Counted from the first letter of the stretch, positions 37,701-47,674 are shown. The stretch is DNA of 64,000 bases from Desulfomonile sp963700305 (GCA_963700305.1 CAVOXB010000011.1:62001-126000); one strand, 5' to 3'. Numbers and translations are program-made. The notes: generated by a model from the letters alone, not told the origin.

Positions 37701-37903
37701 TCGTCTTCGGTGTATTGCCTCTGGCCATAGCCACCGGAGCAGGAGCCGCGAGCCGTCAGGCCCTTGGAACAGCAGTGGTGGGAGGCATGCTCGGTGTTAC
37801 CTTTCTGGGGATCTTTTTCACGCCGGCATTGTGGGTTTTGCTTCAGAAATTACGACGGACGCCAGTCAAGAGTGCCGAGGTCGTATCAGCGGATGTTTCA
37901 TAG
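34771..37903 (+). CDS. RND efflux pump inner-membrane protein (HAE1 family), one frameshift
   Basis: AcrB/MexB-like proton-driven exporter. It opens with FFINRPIFASVISILIVVGG and PVAQYPEITPPVV; the transmembrane proton-relay region FGMVLAIGIVVDDAIVVVEN includes the two conserved Asp. At about 37380-37390 the frame shifts: the first part ends YQEKKVSGQMA and the rest resumes LFLSLAVLVVVLILAAQYES, then LLVGLAAKNAILIVEFA. The total span is 1044 codons plus one base, and about 1043 residues is the normal length. No TolC-like gene follows. Confidence 0.92.
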
Positions 37904-38012
37904 GTATGCGGGTAATCATTTAGTCACGGGCGGGATGTGCTCACTTCAGGCAAAAGCTGTTTGTCCCGGATAACTGAATGATTATGGTATCTGTCCGTCC
38001 ACTAACACGACT

Positions 38013-38615
38013 TCAACGATAAAGATAATTGATACTGTCACGCATCAGGAGAAAGGCAAAAGCCAGCAGCAAAACTCCAAGAACGCGCATAACATATACG
38101 TAGGCCTTGCCGGTAAGTAATTGCTTCGATCTTGCTGCCATGACGGCCAGAAGCATTTTCCCGCCAACAAGGCACGAGTAAAAACACACGAGGAACCCGA
38201 CTGCAACAAGAGGGCTTCGTGACCACGCTTCCACCACATTCGGTGCGCCAATGGTAAGCCAAAACAAGTAAGGGTGAGGACTGAAAAAATTTACCAGAGT
38301 TCCTTTGCCTAGTGATCGCGGTTGGACGTTCTTGATGTCCACATCAATTTGCTTTGCCTTGAAACTCGAATAAGCCAGATATGCTACAAACAAAGCCCCG
38401 ACAAAGGAAATCACCCCCAAGATTGTTTGAAAATTCTGCAATCGAGTCAGAGCGAAAATAGACAGAAGGATTATGGGCATGTCAGAAATGAATGGAGCCA
38501 AAGCGACTTTCAGTCCTTCTCTTGCTCCGTATTGCAGAGCCTGAGAAATGACGAGGGCTGTAAGTGGCCCAGGCGAGAAGCCAGCAGACAACCCCAATAC
38601 GATCCCTGATATCAA
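38013..38615 (-). CDS. LysE-family amino-acid exporter
   Basis: About 200 residues with five to six helices. GIVLGLSAGFSPGPLTALVI is the LysE/RhtB signature near the N-terminus, followed by NFFSPHPYLFWLTIG. The start is unclear: TTG 38615 opens the frame listed, but the family usually has three to five more residues and upstream codons (E-T-D-I-F) read in frame with no start codon. A T-run of seven there may hide an error. The substrate is unknown. Confidence 0.85.
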   Translation of the reverse strand: MISGIVLGLSAGFSPGPLTALVISQALQYGAREGLKVALAPFISDMPIILLSIFALTRLQNFQTILGVISFVGALFVAYLAYSSFKAKQIDVDIKNVQPRSLGKGTLVNFFSPHPYLFWLTIGAPNVVEAWSRSPLVAVGFLVCFYSCLVGGKMLLAVMAARSKQLLTGKAYVYVMRVLGVLLLAFAFLLMRDSINYLYR

Positions 38616-38677
38616 AAAAATGTCCGTTTCAGTCTTCCTTTACTCTACTTTTTGCGGTTTTGAGGGCTTGTTTGGTC

Positions 38678-38884
38678 TCATTTGCCGGATTTCTGACGCA
38701 TGACTGTGACAGTCTCGCCGCCAACGCCCCAATTGTCGGTATCAACTTCATCGATCACGACAAATGTTGCTTGCGGCGGCTTATTGAGCACATCGAAAAG
38801 AAGCTGTGTGACTCCCCGGATAAGCTCCGCTTTTTGCTCCGCTGTTACTCCCTCCCTGGTGACTTTAATATTTACGTACGGCAT
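38678..38884 (-). CDS. 4-oxalocrotonate tautomerase-family protein
   Basis: 68 residues from ATG 38884, preceded by GGAGG. Starts M-P-Y-V-N-I-K-V, so Pro is N-terminal after Met removal, the catalytic base of the tautomerase superfamily. GVTAEQKAELIRGVTQLL and VVIDEVDTDNWGVGG fit the family. The substrate cannot be told from sequence. Confidence 0.88.
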   Translation of the reverse strand: MPYVNIKVTREGVTAEQKAELIRGVTQLLFDVLNKPPQATFVVIDEVDTDNWGVGGETVTVMRQKSGK

Positions 38885-38964
38885 TGGTCCTCCTTGATGT
38901 TGTCGATGAGCCAGATTGAAACAGTGTTTCGAGCATCCTGTGAGGCACAGCCCAGTCAATACTA

Positions 38965-40278
38965 CTATATCTCGCGAAAGTCGCCTTCAACCTCCAGGAA
39001 TACGTCGACAAGTTCAGGATCGAATTGGCTGCCTTTGGCCGCCAGTATTCGTTTGCAGGCCTCTTCATGAGAGCAAGGCTCACCATGAGGAGATCCTGAA
39101 ACCATGCGGGCGTATGCATCCGCAACAGCCAATATGCGCGCTGCAAGCGGTATTTCCTCTCCTCGTAAACCGAAAGGATAGCCTGAGCCGTCCCAGCGTT
39201 CGTGGTGGTAGTAGGCTATGTCCTTTCCGACAGAAAAAAAGCTCCCATCGCCAAGCTTAGTGGCGGCCTCCTCCAGAGACCGACCCCCAAACACTGGATG
39301 CTGTCTGAGCGTCTCCTGATCCGTCCATTCCTCCCCTTGCAGGGCAGAATCAGGGAGGGCAGCCTTCCCAATATCGTGCAGCACACATGACCTGACGAGG
39401 TCGTCAATGAATTCAGGCGTTAATATTTTCTTGAAAGCAGGCCGGGAGGCTGCCGTCTCGCTCAGAATCCGGCAGAGCTTCTGAATTTGATTGATATTCG
39501 CGGAAGCACCATTGGCTCTGATTTCTGCCATTTTGGCCAGTGTAAGTATCGTTACATCCAGTGTCTCTCTTAAGTGCTGCAGGTTCTGGTCTGATCCTCC
39601 GTAGGCAGTTTGTCTTGCCAGCCGTTCCTGATCCAGTTTGAAGCGTAGAAGACTGCAATATTCAAGGGCTCTTGAGACAGCCGAAATAAAAGGCCCTTTA
39701 TCAATCGGCTTTTCAACAATATCGTAAATCCTGTTCTCGAATGACTCCGGCGCGAAGTCGCGAGCTGAATCCACCATTGCGATCACAGGAATTGACTCAT
39801 CGGCTTGTCGCAATGAGATGAAAAGCTCCTCGTGGCTGCTCTTTCCGGATTTGAAATCAACTAATGCAAGTTGTGGCCGGATGTGACGGAATAAGTTCAA
39901 ATCCGCATCTGCGCAAGCAATAACGATGATTTCCCTCAGTTCCAGGAGATTGCGCACAGATGACAAAAGGTCTGGATCCTCAGAAATAGCTATGACCCTG
40001 GGCCGTTCTTCGGCCGCTCCGGAAGTTCCGGAATTAGCTTCAGTCTCTTCCTGGGGCGAAACCAGATCTACGATTACACTGGTGGAATTCTCCGAAGTCC
40101 TTGCATCAATTTCCGATTTTTTTACTATTCCGGCCGAAACCAGTTTTTTTAACAGACTCTGTAAACCTCTGGCCGACAGCCCATATTTCTTCATCAAAGC
40201 GGCATCGTCAAGACCGGCTCTCACATCTTCTGCAGCGTGGTTTGCCTCAATTACGGATTTTTTCATTTTCTCGCCCAT
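38965..40278 (-). CDS. HD-GYP-type protein with N-terminal helix-turn-helix-like and receiver-like parts
   Basis: 437 residues. Residues 1-70 look like a short DNA- or protein-binding helical region (DDAALMKKYGLSARGLQSLL). Residues 90-210 resemble a response-regulator receiver (ALVDFKSGKSSHEELF, DIVEKPIDKGPF). The HD domain has SCVLHDIGKAALPD and YYHHERWDGSGYPFGL with the GYP residues of cyclic-di-GMP phosphodiesterases, then RILAVADAYARMVSG. Such proteins degrade c-di-GMP, but activity here is inferred. It is followed by the divergent DUF2905 gene. Confidence 0.88.
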   Translation of the reverse strand: MGEKMKKSVIEANHAAEDVRAGLDDAALMKKYGLSARGLQSLLKKLVSAGIVKKSEIDARTSENSTSVIVDLVSPQEETEANSGTSGAAEERPRVIAISEDPDLLSSVRNLLELREIIVIACADADLNLFRHIRPQLALVDFKSGKSSHEELFISLRQADESIPVIAMVDSARDFAPESFENRIYDIVEKPIDKGPFISAVSRALEYCSLLRFKLDQERLARQTAYGGSDQNLQHLRETLDVTILTLAKMAEIRANGASANINQIQKLCRILSETAASRPAFKKILTPEFIDDLVRSCVLHDIGKAALPDSALQGEEWTDQETLRQHPVFGGRSLEEAATKLGDGSFFSVGKDIAYYHHERWDGSGYPFGLRGEEIPLAARILAVADAYARMVSGSPHGEPCSHEEACKRILAAKGSQFDPELVDVFLEVEGDFREI

Positions 40279-40456
40279 GTAACTACCAAAATAAGAATTC
40301 TAGATCAAAAACTGCGAAGTGAAAACCCCTTATGTGACAAATCGCATAATCCCGTCGTCTGACAGACGAGTTCGCCATGAGAGTTCGTGGCACGGTTGGA
40401 GTCAACAACTTTGAATGTAGAATGAGGCAAGCGCCTTTAATTCTCAGAAGCCAAAT

Positions 40457-40690
40457 GTGATGGATCCTTCAACTATTGGCAAATCGATTGTATACGGCCT
40501 TGGCCTTGTGGCTTTGGGATCGATCATATGGCTCGGCGGAAAGGCAGGGCTGCCTTTAGGCAATCTTCCCGGAGATATACGCGTTGACAGGCCTGGTTTT
40601 TCATTCCAGTTTCCTCTTGCAACCAGCATAATCTTGAGCGTGGTTATTACCCTGCTGTTTAACATTATAATATGGATTTTTCGCCGGTAG
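40457..40690 (+). CDS. DUF2905-type small membrane protein
   Basis: 77 residues (76 from the next ATG at 40460). Two helices flank the conserved motif LPLGNLPGDIRVDRPGFSFQ, which identifies the DUF2905 family found widely in bacteria with no known function. Convergent with the archaemetzincin gene, 17 bases away. Confidence 0.85.
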   Translation: MMDPSTIGKSIVYGLGLVALGSIIWLGGKAGLPLGNLPGDIRVDRPGFSFQFPLATSIILSVVITLLFNIIIWIFRR

Positions 40691-40707
40691 ACTTCTTGCG
40701 TCACCAA

Positions 40708-41298
40708 CTATGCGGGGTTTTTCAGCGCCTTATTGAGAGACTCGAAAAGGAACAGTTCGCAGTAATCACATAGATAATTAAGTTTATCGTCCAGCTCCTT
40801 AAGGTTGTTGGAAGCCCGCATGACGCATCTTCCTGTGTGACAATGAGGCAAGTCGAAAGTGTGACCGATTTCGTGAAGAGCTACCTTGACCACCCTATCC
40901 AGAAAGTGTTCCCTGGAAACCGGGTCCTCGGTCGGGCCCTGATGAAGGCGATGGTATGACATTACTGCGCTGGGGCCGTTCATATACGCTTCGCCAAAAA
41001 CATAAGTCAGGATTGGATTGCAGAGATCTTTACCGGTGATTCCGAGCACCTTGAGGCTCTTATGCGAGTGGTTTTCGCTAAGGAACCGGATTATCGCCAT
41101 TGCATTATACTGCTTCCTGGCTTCCATGAATGCTTGCTGAGGCAACGGTTCCTGTTGGAGAAGGTCTACCGGGATCCTCAGAATGCCCTGCAAACTGTCC
41201 GCCACAATACGCAGGATATCCTGGCCTACTGCGCCCAAGGGTAAAACCGACAGAATACCTTTTTTCTCGTCTGCGGGTTGAATTTTCCGTTTTGTCAC
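40708..41298 (-). CDS. amzA: Archaemetzincin-type zinc metalloprotease
   Basis: About 196 residues. Zinc site VALHEIGHTFDLPHCHTG with three His ligands and a Cys-rich extension (CVMRASNNLKELD, YLCDYCELF), the AmzA pattern. The start GTG at 41298 overlaps the corrected stop of the upstream NtrC-type regulator (GTGA), so the two are likely translated together. Targets of archaemetzincins are unknown. I see no signal peptide, so it should be cytoplasmic. Confidence 0.9.
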   Translation of the reverse strand: MTKRKIQPADEKKGILSVLPLGAVGQDILRIVADSLQGILRIPVDLLQQEPLPQQAFMEARKQYNAMAIIRFLSENHSHKSLKVLGITGKDLCNPILTYVFGEAYMNGPSAVMSYHRLHQGPTEDPVSREHFLDRVVKVALHEIGHTFDLPHCHTGRCVMRASNNLKELDDKLNYLCDYCELFLFESLNKALKNPA

Positions 41299-42687
41299 TT
41301 TGCCGGGCTCATCGTGTCCGAGTTCTTGGAATGCGGCTGTTGAAGCCCGTATTTTCGAATCTTTTTGTGAAGTGTGGTACGGTCAACCTCCAGAACTTTT
41401 GCAGCTCGGCTGACATTCCAGGCTAAGTCCTCCAGAAACACTTCGAATGTGAGCGGCTTCCGCATCCTGTAATGATTTGGAGACTACACTAAGCGGCACG
41501 CATGGTTCTCCCGGGCGTAGATAAGCGAACGCTTCCGCTGTGATGATTCTCTTTTTGGAGGTCACTACTGCTCTTTCGACCACGTTTTCAAGCTCGCGGA
41601 CGTTGCCCGGCCACGGATATTCCTCCAGTATTTCCATGGCCGGTTCATCCACTGAATCGACGTTGCGGTTGGTTTCCAGTGCGAATCGTTTGATGAAATG
41701 TCTGGCCAATATGGGAATGTCTTCTTTTCTCTCTCTCAACGGCGGCACTCTCAACGTTATGACGTTGATACGATAGAAAAAATCTTGTCTGAAGCTGCCG
41801 TCCGTGATTTTTTTGTGGAGGTCTTGATGGGTAGCGCTGATAAGCCTGAAATCAGCCCTGAGAGGCTCAACAGACCCCACTCGATAGAATTTTCTGTCCT
41901 GGATCACTCTGAGCAAATCTACCTGCATTTTTGGGGTTATTTCCCCCACCTCATCCAGGAACAGGGTCCCGCCCTCGGCCACATCGATCAAGCCTCTCTT
42001 GGGTCGAATCGCTCCGGTGAAGGACCCTTTCTCGTAGCCGAAAATCTCGCTTTCAATAAGCGATTCAGGAATCGCTCCACAGTTTATTGGGACGAAAGGG
42101 CCTCCCATCCGTTTGCTGTTCGCGTGTATTGCCCGTGCTACTAGTTCTTTCCCCGTGCCGGTCTCTCCCAAAATCAGGATAGATGACTCACTGGCTGCCA
42201 CCTCTTGAATTGTCTCGAACAATTCAGCCATAGAGGGCGATGACCCGATGATTCCATCGAGGCCTCCGCGATATCTCGTGACTTCGGTTCGGAGGTATTG
42301 AGTCTCCTCAACAAGTCTCCTGTGTTCCAACAGCTTGGCCACGAGTAGGCCAAGTCCCTCGGGATCGAATGGTTTCACGAGAAAATCGTTAGCGCCTAAC
42401 CGTAAGGCCTCCACCGCATGATCCACCGTCCCGTACGCGGTTATTATTACAACCAAAGTTGTGGGGAACAGCTCTTTGACTCTTTGCAGCAGACCGAAGC
42501 CTCCCATTCCGGGCATTTTTATGTCCACGAACATCACGTCGTAGAAACTCTGTTCCATAAGTTTCAAGGCCTCTTCCCCGGATTCGGCCTTGCTCACAGC
42601 TGACCCCTCCTGTTCCAGCCAGGCGGACAGGGATTCTCTGACGATCAATTCGTCATCGACCACCATGAATCTGTGTTTTCGGCTCAT
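41295..42687 (-). CDS. Sigma-54-dependent response regulator (NtrC type), one frameshift
   Basis: Start ATG 42687, MSRKHRFMVVDDELIVRESL. Receiver domain with phospho-Asp in MFVDIKMPGMGGF and the conserved KPFDPEGLG. The AAA+ domain has GETGTGKELVARAIH, GYEKGSFTGA (sigma-54 contact GAFTGA variant ending SFTGA), GGTLFLDEVGE, and YPWPGNVRELENVVE. The raw frame ends at 41383. Removing one base near 41437 gives a Fis-type helix-turn-helix (NVSRAAKVLEVDRTTLHKKI) and a stop at 41295-41297. The span is 464 codons plus one. Twenty bases after the kinase gene. Confidence 0.9.
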
Positions 42688-42707
42688 GATGAATCGGTTC
42701 CTCCGTT

Positions 42708-44285
42708 TCAAGAGCAGTGAGGTTCGGGACTTTGGTGCAATTCTTGCCTGTATACCGGCAAGGTGATCACGAACGTGGCACCCTGTTCGTGGTCTTTTTG
42801 TAACTCTATGGTTCCGCCGTGCTGAGTTATGATCCCATATACCACGCTTAATCCTAGCCCTGTGCCTTTGCCAAATTCTTTGGAAGTGACAAAAGGTTCG
42901 AAAATGCTTGCCTGTAAATCTCTGGGAATGCCCGTCCCCGTGTCGCTGATCCTTATTTGCATGTGATCCGAATACTGCTGCAGCGACGCGTGCACCGTGA
43001 TTTCGCCACCGCTGGGCATAGCTTCTACTGAATTGAGGACAAGGTTCAACAGGACCTGCTTGATTTGATTTCTGTCGCACCAGATAGGCAAGAGGTTTTC
43101 GGCCAACTCCCTCCGGAAAGTAATTCCTTGCAGTTCCAAACGATTTCCAATCAGCAACAAGACTTCTTCGAGGAGCGAAGACAGATCCACAGGAAATTTC
43201 TCGAGAGTGCCCAATCTCGCAAACGAAAGCAGACTGCGCAGGATATCACCGCATCTGGAAGACTCTACAGCGATCAGATCCAAATACACTCGAAACTTTT
43301 CCATTTGTTCCGGAGATAGCTCTCCCGAATCCAAGGTTGCTTTCATCAATTTGGAAAAGGTGAGGATTCCCTGTATGGGATTGTTTATGTCGTGAACCGC
43401 CGCGGCCGCAAGTTTTCCAAGGGCCACCATTTTGTCGTGATGAAGAATATGCGAGAAATCATGCTTCATGGTCCGTGCCTGCCGATCCAAAACAGGCTCG
43501 AAACCTCTGGTTACGTCCTTCCACACCATGAGAACGCATTTCTTGCCACGCTCGTCTTCTCCCAGCGGATACGCGCTCACTGTGAAGTAACGTCTCCTCT
43601 CGTCATCCTTCTTTTCTTCTCTGACCACGTGCGTGGATCGGGCAGTCAACAACACTTGAGAAGCAGGGCAGCCGACATCTTCGCACGGCTCAATTCTGCG
43701 ATGTATGACCCAATGGCACGCTCTTCCGATGCAACCTTTCTTGGACATCTTGGTCCTGCTGAGAATGGCATTGTTGATGTCCAGCACTCTAAAATCCTCG
43801 TCAATTACAAGAATGCTTACTCCGGAACCGGCCATCAGGACTTCCTTGACCAATTCCACTGAGCGGAGTTTATTCTGAGCTGTACCGAGCTGTCCAGAGA
43901 CCTTTTTCAGCGCCTGAAAGGCTTCCATCGCGAAAGGGTCCATGATGCGGGTATGGGAAGGCAGAATGCGCAGGAGGCGTTTGTGAAGCTGTCTATCATT
44001 TGATGTGAGGACCACCACATCGGGGGGGTGCTCACGAATAATTTTCTCGTAGTCATGGTAAACGGGTAAATCGAAATCCTTGTTGTCTAAAACTTCTTTG
44101 GGAGTCTTTTTCTTGCCCGGCCGCACCACGCACGCCATATTCAGGTTGATTCCTAATGGTGTGAGCGAGTCGAGGAGATCAGCAATGGCACGCGTGTCCA
44201 GAGTGTCGCCTATTATCAGCGCTTTCAGGGACTCTTTCGCTGATTGTTTCGCCGGGCGCTTCTTCGGTTTTGTGGGGGATTTCAT
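42708..44285 (-). CDS. Sensor histidine kinase with Rossmann-like N-terminus and Cys-rich PAS
   Basis: 525 residues, no membrane helix visible. Residues 20-130 look like a nucleotide-fold domain (LKALIIGDTLDTRAIADLL, PPDVVVLTSND). The PAS domain (GVSILVIDEDFRVLDINNA) has four Cys in the stretch KGCIGRACHWVIHRR and EPCEDVGCPASQ, which could bind metal or a cluster. HisKA has the phospho-His in AAAVHDINNPIQGI; the ATPase has NLVLNSVEAMPSGG, DTGTGIPRD and GTGLGLSVVYGI. Upstream of the NtrC-type regulator, its likely partner. Confidence 0.9.
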   Translation of the reverse strand: MKSPTKPKKRPAKQSAKESLKALIIGDTLDTRAIADLLDSLTPLGINLNMACVVRPGKKKTPKEVLDNKDFDLPVYHDYEKIIREHPPDVVVLTSNDRQLHKRLLRILPSHTRIMDPFAMEAFQALKKVSGQLGTAQNKLRSVELVKEVLMAGSGVSILVIDEDFRVLDINNAILSRTKMSKKGCIGRACHWVIHRRIEPCEDVGCPASQVLLTARSTHVVREEKKDDERRRYFTVSAYPLGEDERGKKCVLMVWKDVTRGFEPVLDRQARTMKHDFSHILHHDKMVALGKLAAAAVHDINNPIQGILTFSKLMKATLDSGELSPEQMEKFRVYLDLIAVESSRCGDILRSLLSFARLGTLEKFPVDLSSLLEEVLLLIGNRLELQGITFRRELAENLLPIWCDRNQIKQVLLNLVLNSVEAMPSGGEITVHASLQQYSDHMQIRISDTGTGIPRDLQASIFEPFVTSKEFGKGTGLGLSVVYGIITQHGGTIELQKDHEQGATFVITLPVYRQELHQSPEPHCS

Positions 44286-44674
44286 TTTCTCATTTTCCCG
44301 CCCGTTGATTACTTGCTGATTCTAACAGAAAAACCCGTTGCTACAAAGAAGCATAATTCTGCAAACGAAGATTGTGCGCGACGCTGCTGACTTTATAAAA
44401 GATCGGAATTGTTCACTTGGCAAAAAAAGCCACTGTCATTGCGAGGGCGTAAGCCCGTGGCAATCTCCCAACAGGCTGGAATAGATTGCTTCGTCGTTTT
44501 ACTCCTCGCAATGACACTGGTCTCACACCCCGATTCTTTGGCAACGGCACAATTCCATAAAAAACATGGCTGAACACGGATCAAATGGATGAATAAACAG
44601 TCATCTCTTACAAAGGCTGTAAGACCAATGTGTCTTGAAGCCAGCAACAACCATAGATATGAGAAGGAAAAAAC
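44286..44674. other. Divergent intergenic region between the kinase and quinone oxidoreductase genes
   Basis: 389 bp; contains the family B element at 44435-44515 and no gene. Confidence 0.6.
44435..44515. repeat. Dispersed repeat family B, copy 2, with terminal inverted ends
   Basis: 81-bp element bounded by GTCATTGCGAG and the inverted CTCGCAATGAC, with inner CAATCTCCC...GATTGCTTCGTCG arms. Shares its core with 33349-33382. Noncoding; probably a non-autonomous mobile repeat. Confidence 0.75.
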
Positions 44675-45638
44675 ATGAAAGCAATCAGGGTTCATGAATT
44701 CGGTGGGCCGGAAGTCATGCGGCTGGAAGATATCCCAGATCTCAAGCCAGGCGCAGGACAATTATTGGTGAGGGTGAAAGCCGCGGGGGTAAACCCGGTC
44801 GATGCCTATATCCGATCAGGCCAATATGGCAAGCTGCTTCCCTTACCGGTACACTCCCGGAACCGATGCAGCCGGCATTGTGGAATCAATAGGCGAAGAG
44901 GTCCCTTGTCTTGCGGTCGGTGACAGAGTCTATATTGCTGGCACTCAGACCGGAGCGTACGCGGAAATGGCGCTCTGCTCGAAGTCAGAGGCGCACATAT
45001 TGCCAGAAGGCGTTTCTTATTCCCAGGGAGCAGCAATAGGCATTCCGTACGGTGTGGCATATCGCGCTCTGTTCAATCGAGCCGCGGCAAAGGCCGGTGA
45101 AATAGTTCTTGTACACGGAGCTACCGGCGGGGTGGGATTGGCGGCAGTTCAATTGGCCAAAAACGCAGGGATGATCGTCATAGGAACGGGAGGCACGGAA
45201 GAAGGCCGAGAATTGGCCCTGAAACAAGGGGCGCATCACGTGATCGACCACCACGCGGCTGATCATATCAACCAAATTATGGATGTGACCGAGGGTCGCG
45301 GTGTGGACGTAGCACTTGAGATGCTTGCCAACGTTAATCTTGGCAACGATTTGAAATTGCTCAGCCGCGGCGGCCGCGTAGTGGTTATAGGAAGCCGTGG
45401 GACAGTCGAGATTGATCCGCGTGATGTAATGTCCCGAGATGCAGCAATCCTCGGAGTCTTGATGTTCAACGCTTCGGATAGGGAACTCGCGACCATTCAT
45501 GCCGCCTTGGGTGCAGGACTGAAAAACGGGACGGTACGGCCGTTTATAGGCTCGGAAATTCCCCTTGCAGAAGCAGCACGAGCGCACATAAAGGTCATGG
45601 AGGCTGGCACATATGGAAAAGTAATTTTAGCAATTTGA
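44675..45638 (+). CDS. NAD(P)H:quinone oxidoreductase, zinc-type MDR family, one frameshift
   Basis: QorA-like medium-chain reductase. Starts MKAIRVHEFGGPEVMRLEDI. The frame breaks at CCGG near 44846-44849: removing one G joins GQYGKLLPLP to YTPGTDAAGIVESIGEEV. The Rossmann motif VLVHGATGGVGLAAVQLAK is intact, followed by GGTEEGRELALKQGAHHVID. The span is 321 codons plus one base; 320 residues is usual. The zinc-binding cysteines of alcohol dehydrogenases are absent, as in quinone reductases. Confidence 0.88.
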
Positions 45639-45659
45639 GGAGAATTCCGACGGTTTTGA

Positions 45660-47258
45660 CTACTTCACTTTCTCTGATTCCTTGCTTTTCGCAGTGAAGG
45701 AGAGCACAAACAGCATTGCACACAGAATTAGATATGCCTGGCTGAACTCATACGGAATCTGGCGCTGAAAGCCGGTCAGCAACCAGGGGAGATACACATT
45801 GGCATCAATCGATGAAGAATGCACGATTCCGAAGAAAGTCAGAATAGCCAGCACCAGCAGATACGCCGAACAGATCCTCAGCCGGCGGTCGATCATTTCC
45901 GCGAGGAAAGCACCCCAAAGCATTCCAGTTAATATGAAGCCGTTACCAAGAGCTATTGTCACGAGAATTTCCGGGAGACCGTGGCCGGCTTTGCTGACAA
46001 GATCCTGTAAATTGCTTACCGAGACTATATCCGGCCTCTGGTACTGGATGGACAAAAGACGAGCCACTGTAGGCAATATCGCGAACACCACTGCAGTGGC
46101 GTGGCGAGCGGGACAATGCACAAAAGCTTGTGAGGTAATCTCAAGAGCGATAAACACCAGAATTGGTGCAAACACGGCCCTGGGTATAAGCTCTACGATG
46201 AAAGACACATAACCCAACATTCCACCCAGTCCGATGAAAATCCCGGTCAACAGGGTGTACCCGGCTCGAGCCCCCATGCGCTTGTAAGCCGGATGCCCGA
46301 TATAAGGACAAGACTGCGCCACCCCTCCGCATGTCCCAGCGATGAGAGTAGAAAAAGCCTCTGTAAGAAGAATCTGACGGGTTTGATAGTCATCTCCTGC
46401 TACCCTGGCGCTTTCGGTGACGTTAATTCCACCCACTATGGTGAGAATCGCAAAGGGAATCGCAATGGGCAGGTATTTGAGCGCAGGAATTATTCCATCT
46501 ACAAAACCCAGAGTAGGCGCGGGCAGACCGGTGTGAAATTCTAGAATCGGAGCCGCATACGCTGCGGGACCGCCGAATCCAGCCAAATAATAAAAATGAT
46601 ACAGGGCGGTTCCTGCAACGATAGCTGTAAAGACGCCCGGAATATTTCTCGGGAGATTGATCCCCGCAACCAGGGTGTAAAGTATAATCCCAAGCGAAAG
46701 CATTCCCACTATAGGCATTCCAAAAACATCCACCAGGGGAATGAACCCGATAAGGGCCAATCCTACGCCGGCGATAGATCCGAGCAGACCGGCTCTTGGG
46801 ACCACTCTCTGTATCCATGAGCCGCAAAAAGACATTACTACCTTCAGGATGCCTATCATCACCATGGTGGCCATTCCGATGTACCAGGCCATGAGAGCAG
46901 CATTTTCCGCTGTTTGTCCGTCCTGTTTGAGGGCAACAAACGCCGGACCAAGAACAGTAAGCGCGATTCCTATCGTGGAGGGGGTGTCGAGGCCCAGAGG
47001 CATAGCCGTAACATCATGTCTCCCGGTCTTCTTTGCGAGCCTGAAAGCCATCCAGGTATATATGAGGTCTCCGATTAGGACGCCAAAAGTGGTGCCTGGA
47101 AACATCCGCGTGTATATGATTTCAGCAGGAAAATTGAACCCGATGATCAGGGTCCCTGCGAGAAAAGAGAGATTGGCCAAGTTGTCGAACATCAGGCCGA
47201 AGAAGCCATTGATGTCCCCCATACCCATCCATTTATACCTACCGGGTTCGTTGTTCAT
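45660..47258 (-). CDS. NCS2-like (xanthine/uracil family) permease
   Basis: 532 residues with 12 or more helices, intact. GDINGFFGLMFDNLANLSF near the start and DVTAMPLGLDTPSTIGIAL are seen in a subgroup of the nucleobase/ascorbate transporter superfamily. GGINVTESARVAGDDYQTRQ sits where the NCS2 signature lies. The transported compound is not determinable. Convergent with the quinone oxidoreductase, 21 bases apart. Confidence 0.85.
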   Translation of the reverse strand: MNNEPGRYKWMGMGDINGFFGLMFDNLANLSFLAGTLIIGFNFPAEIIYTRMFPGTTFGVLIGDLIYTWMAFRLAKKTGRHDVTAMPLGLDTPSTIGIALTVLGPAFVALKQDGQTAENAALMAWYIGMATMVMIGILKVVMSFCGSWIQRVVPRAGLLGSIAGVGLALIGFIPLVDVFGMPIVGMLSLGIILYTLVAGINLPRNIPGVFTAIVAGTALYHFYYLAGFGGPAAYAAPILEFHTGLPAPTLGFVDGIIPALKYLPIAIPFAILTIVGGINVTESARVAGDDYQTRQILLTEAFSTLIAGTCGGVAQSCPYIGHPAYKRMGARAGYTLLTGIFIGLGGMLGYVSFIVELIPRAVFAPILVFIALEITSQAFVHCPARHATAVVFAILPTVARLLSIQYQRPDIVSVSNLQDLVSKAGHGLPEILVTIALGNGFILTGMLWGAFLAEMIDRRLRICSAYLLVLAILTFFGIVHSSSIDANVYLPWLLTGFQRQIPYEFSQAYLILCAMLFVLSFTAKSKESEKVK

Positions 47259-47674
47259 CGTCTCGCTCCCGCTGGCAGGGCAAATTTTCGCTCGCTAAAG
47301 AATTCTGCGTGACTGGAAAACAACCTTGCTTTCCCGCGGCCTTTCGCTTCATGCAAACTGAGCCCCGAGAAATCTTTGGGCAAAAAGGAATCTGCCATAG
47401 ACGCTCGGGATTGACAAGAAAAGCCATCGCACTTGACAGGAAGAAACGGCAAGAGGAGGACCGGGCATCAACTGGGCCCCAGCGTCTGGCATTCCAATCA
47501 AAGAATACAACTGCCAATCTGGAGTACCCGAACCAGGGTATCCACTCGCACATTCCGAGGCGAGCGTCTCCACCCATCACCAAATGGTTACGATCCGCAG
47601 AAGAAATATCTTGATTTTTATAATTAATATAAATAAGATATAACAGTTTCTTAAAGTAAAAAGACCCGGAGCTT
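47259..47674. other. Intergenic region, AT-rich at its right end
   Basis: About 415 bp, divergent between the permease and the beta-barrel gene. Reading frames in it look like shadows with no family resemblance. The last 80 bp (47600-47670) are AT-rich with several TATAAT-like strings and probably hold the promoter of the next gene. Confidence 0.5.

Noticed and set aside
44393..44761. Minus-strand frame across the kinase-quinone reductase gap
   Set aside because: It reads through the family B repeat and the antisense of the reductase start; no family resemblance.
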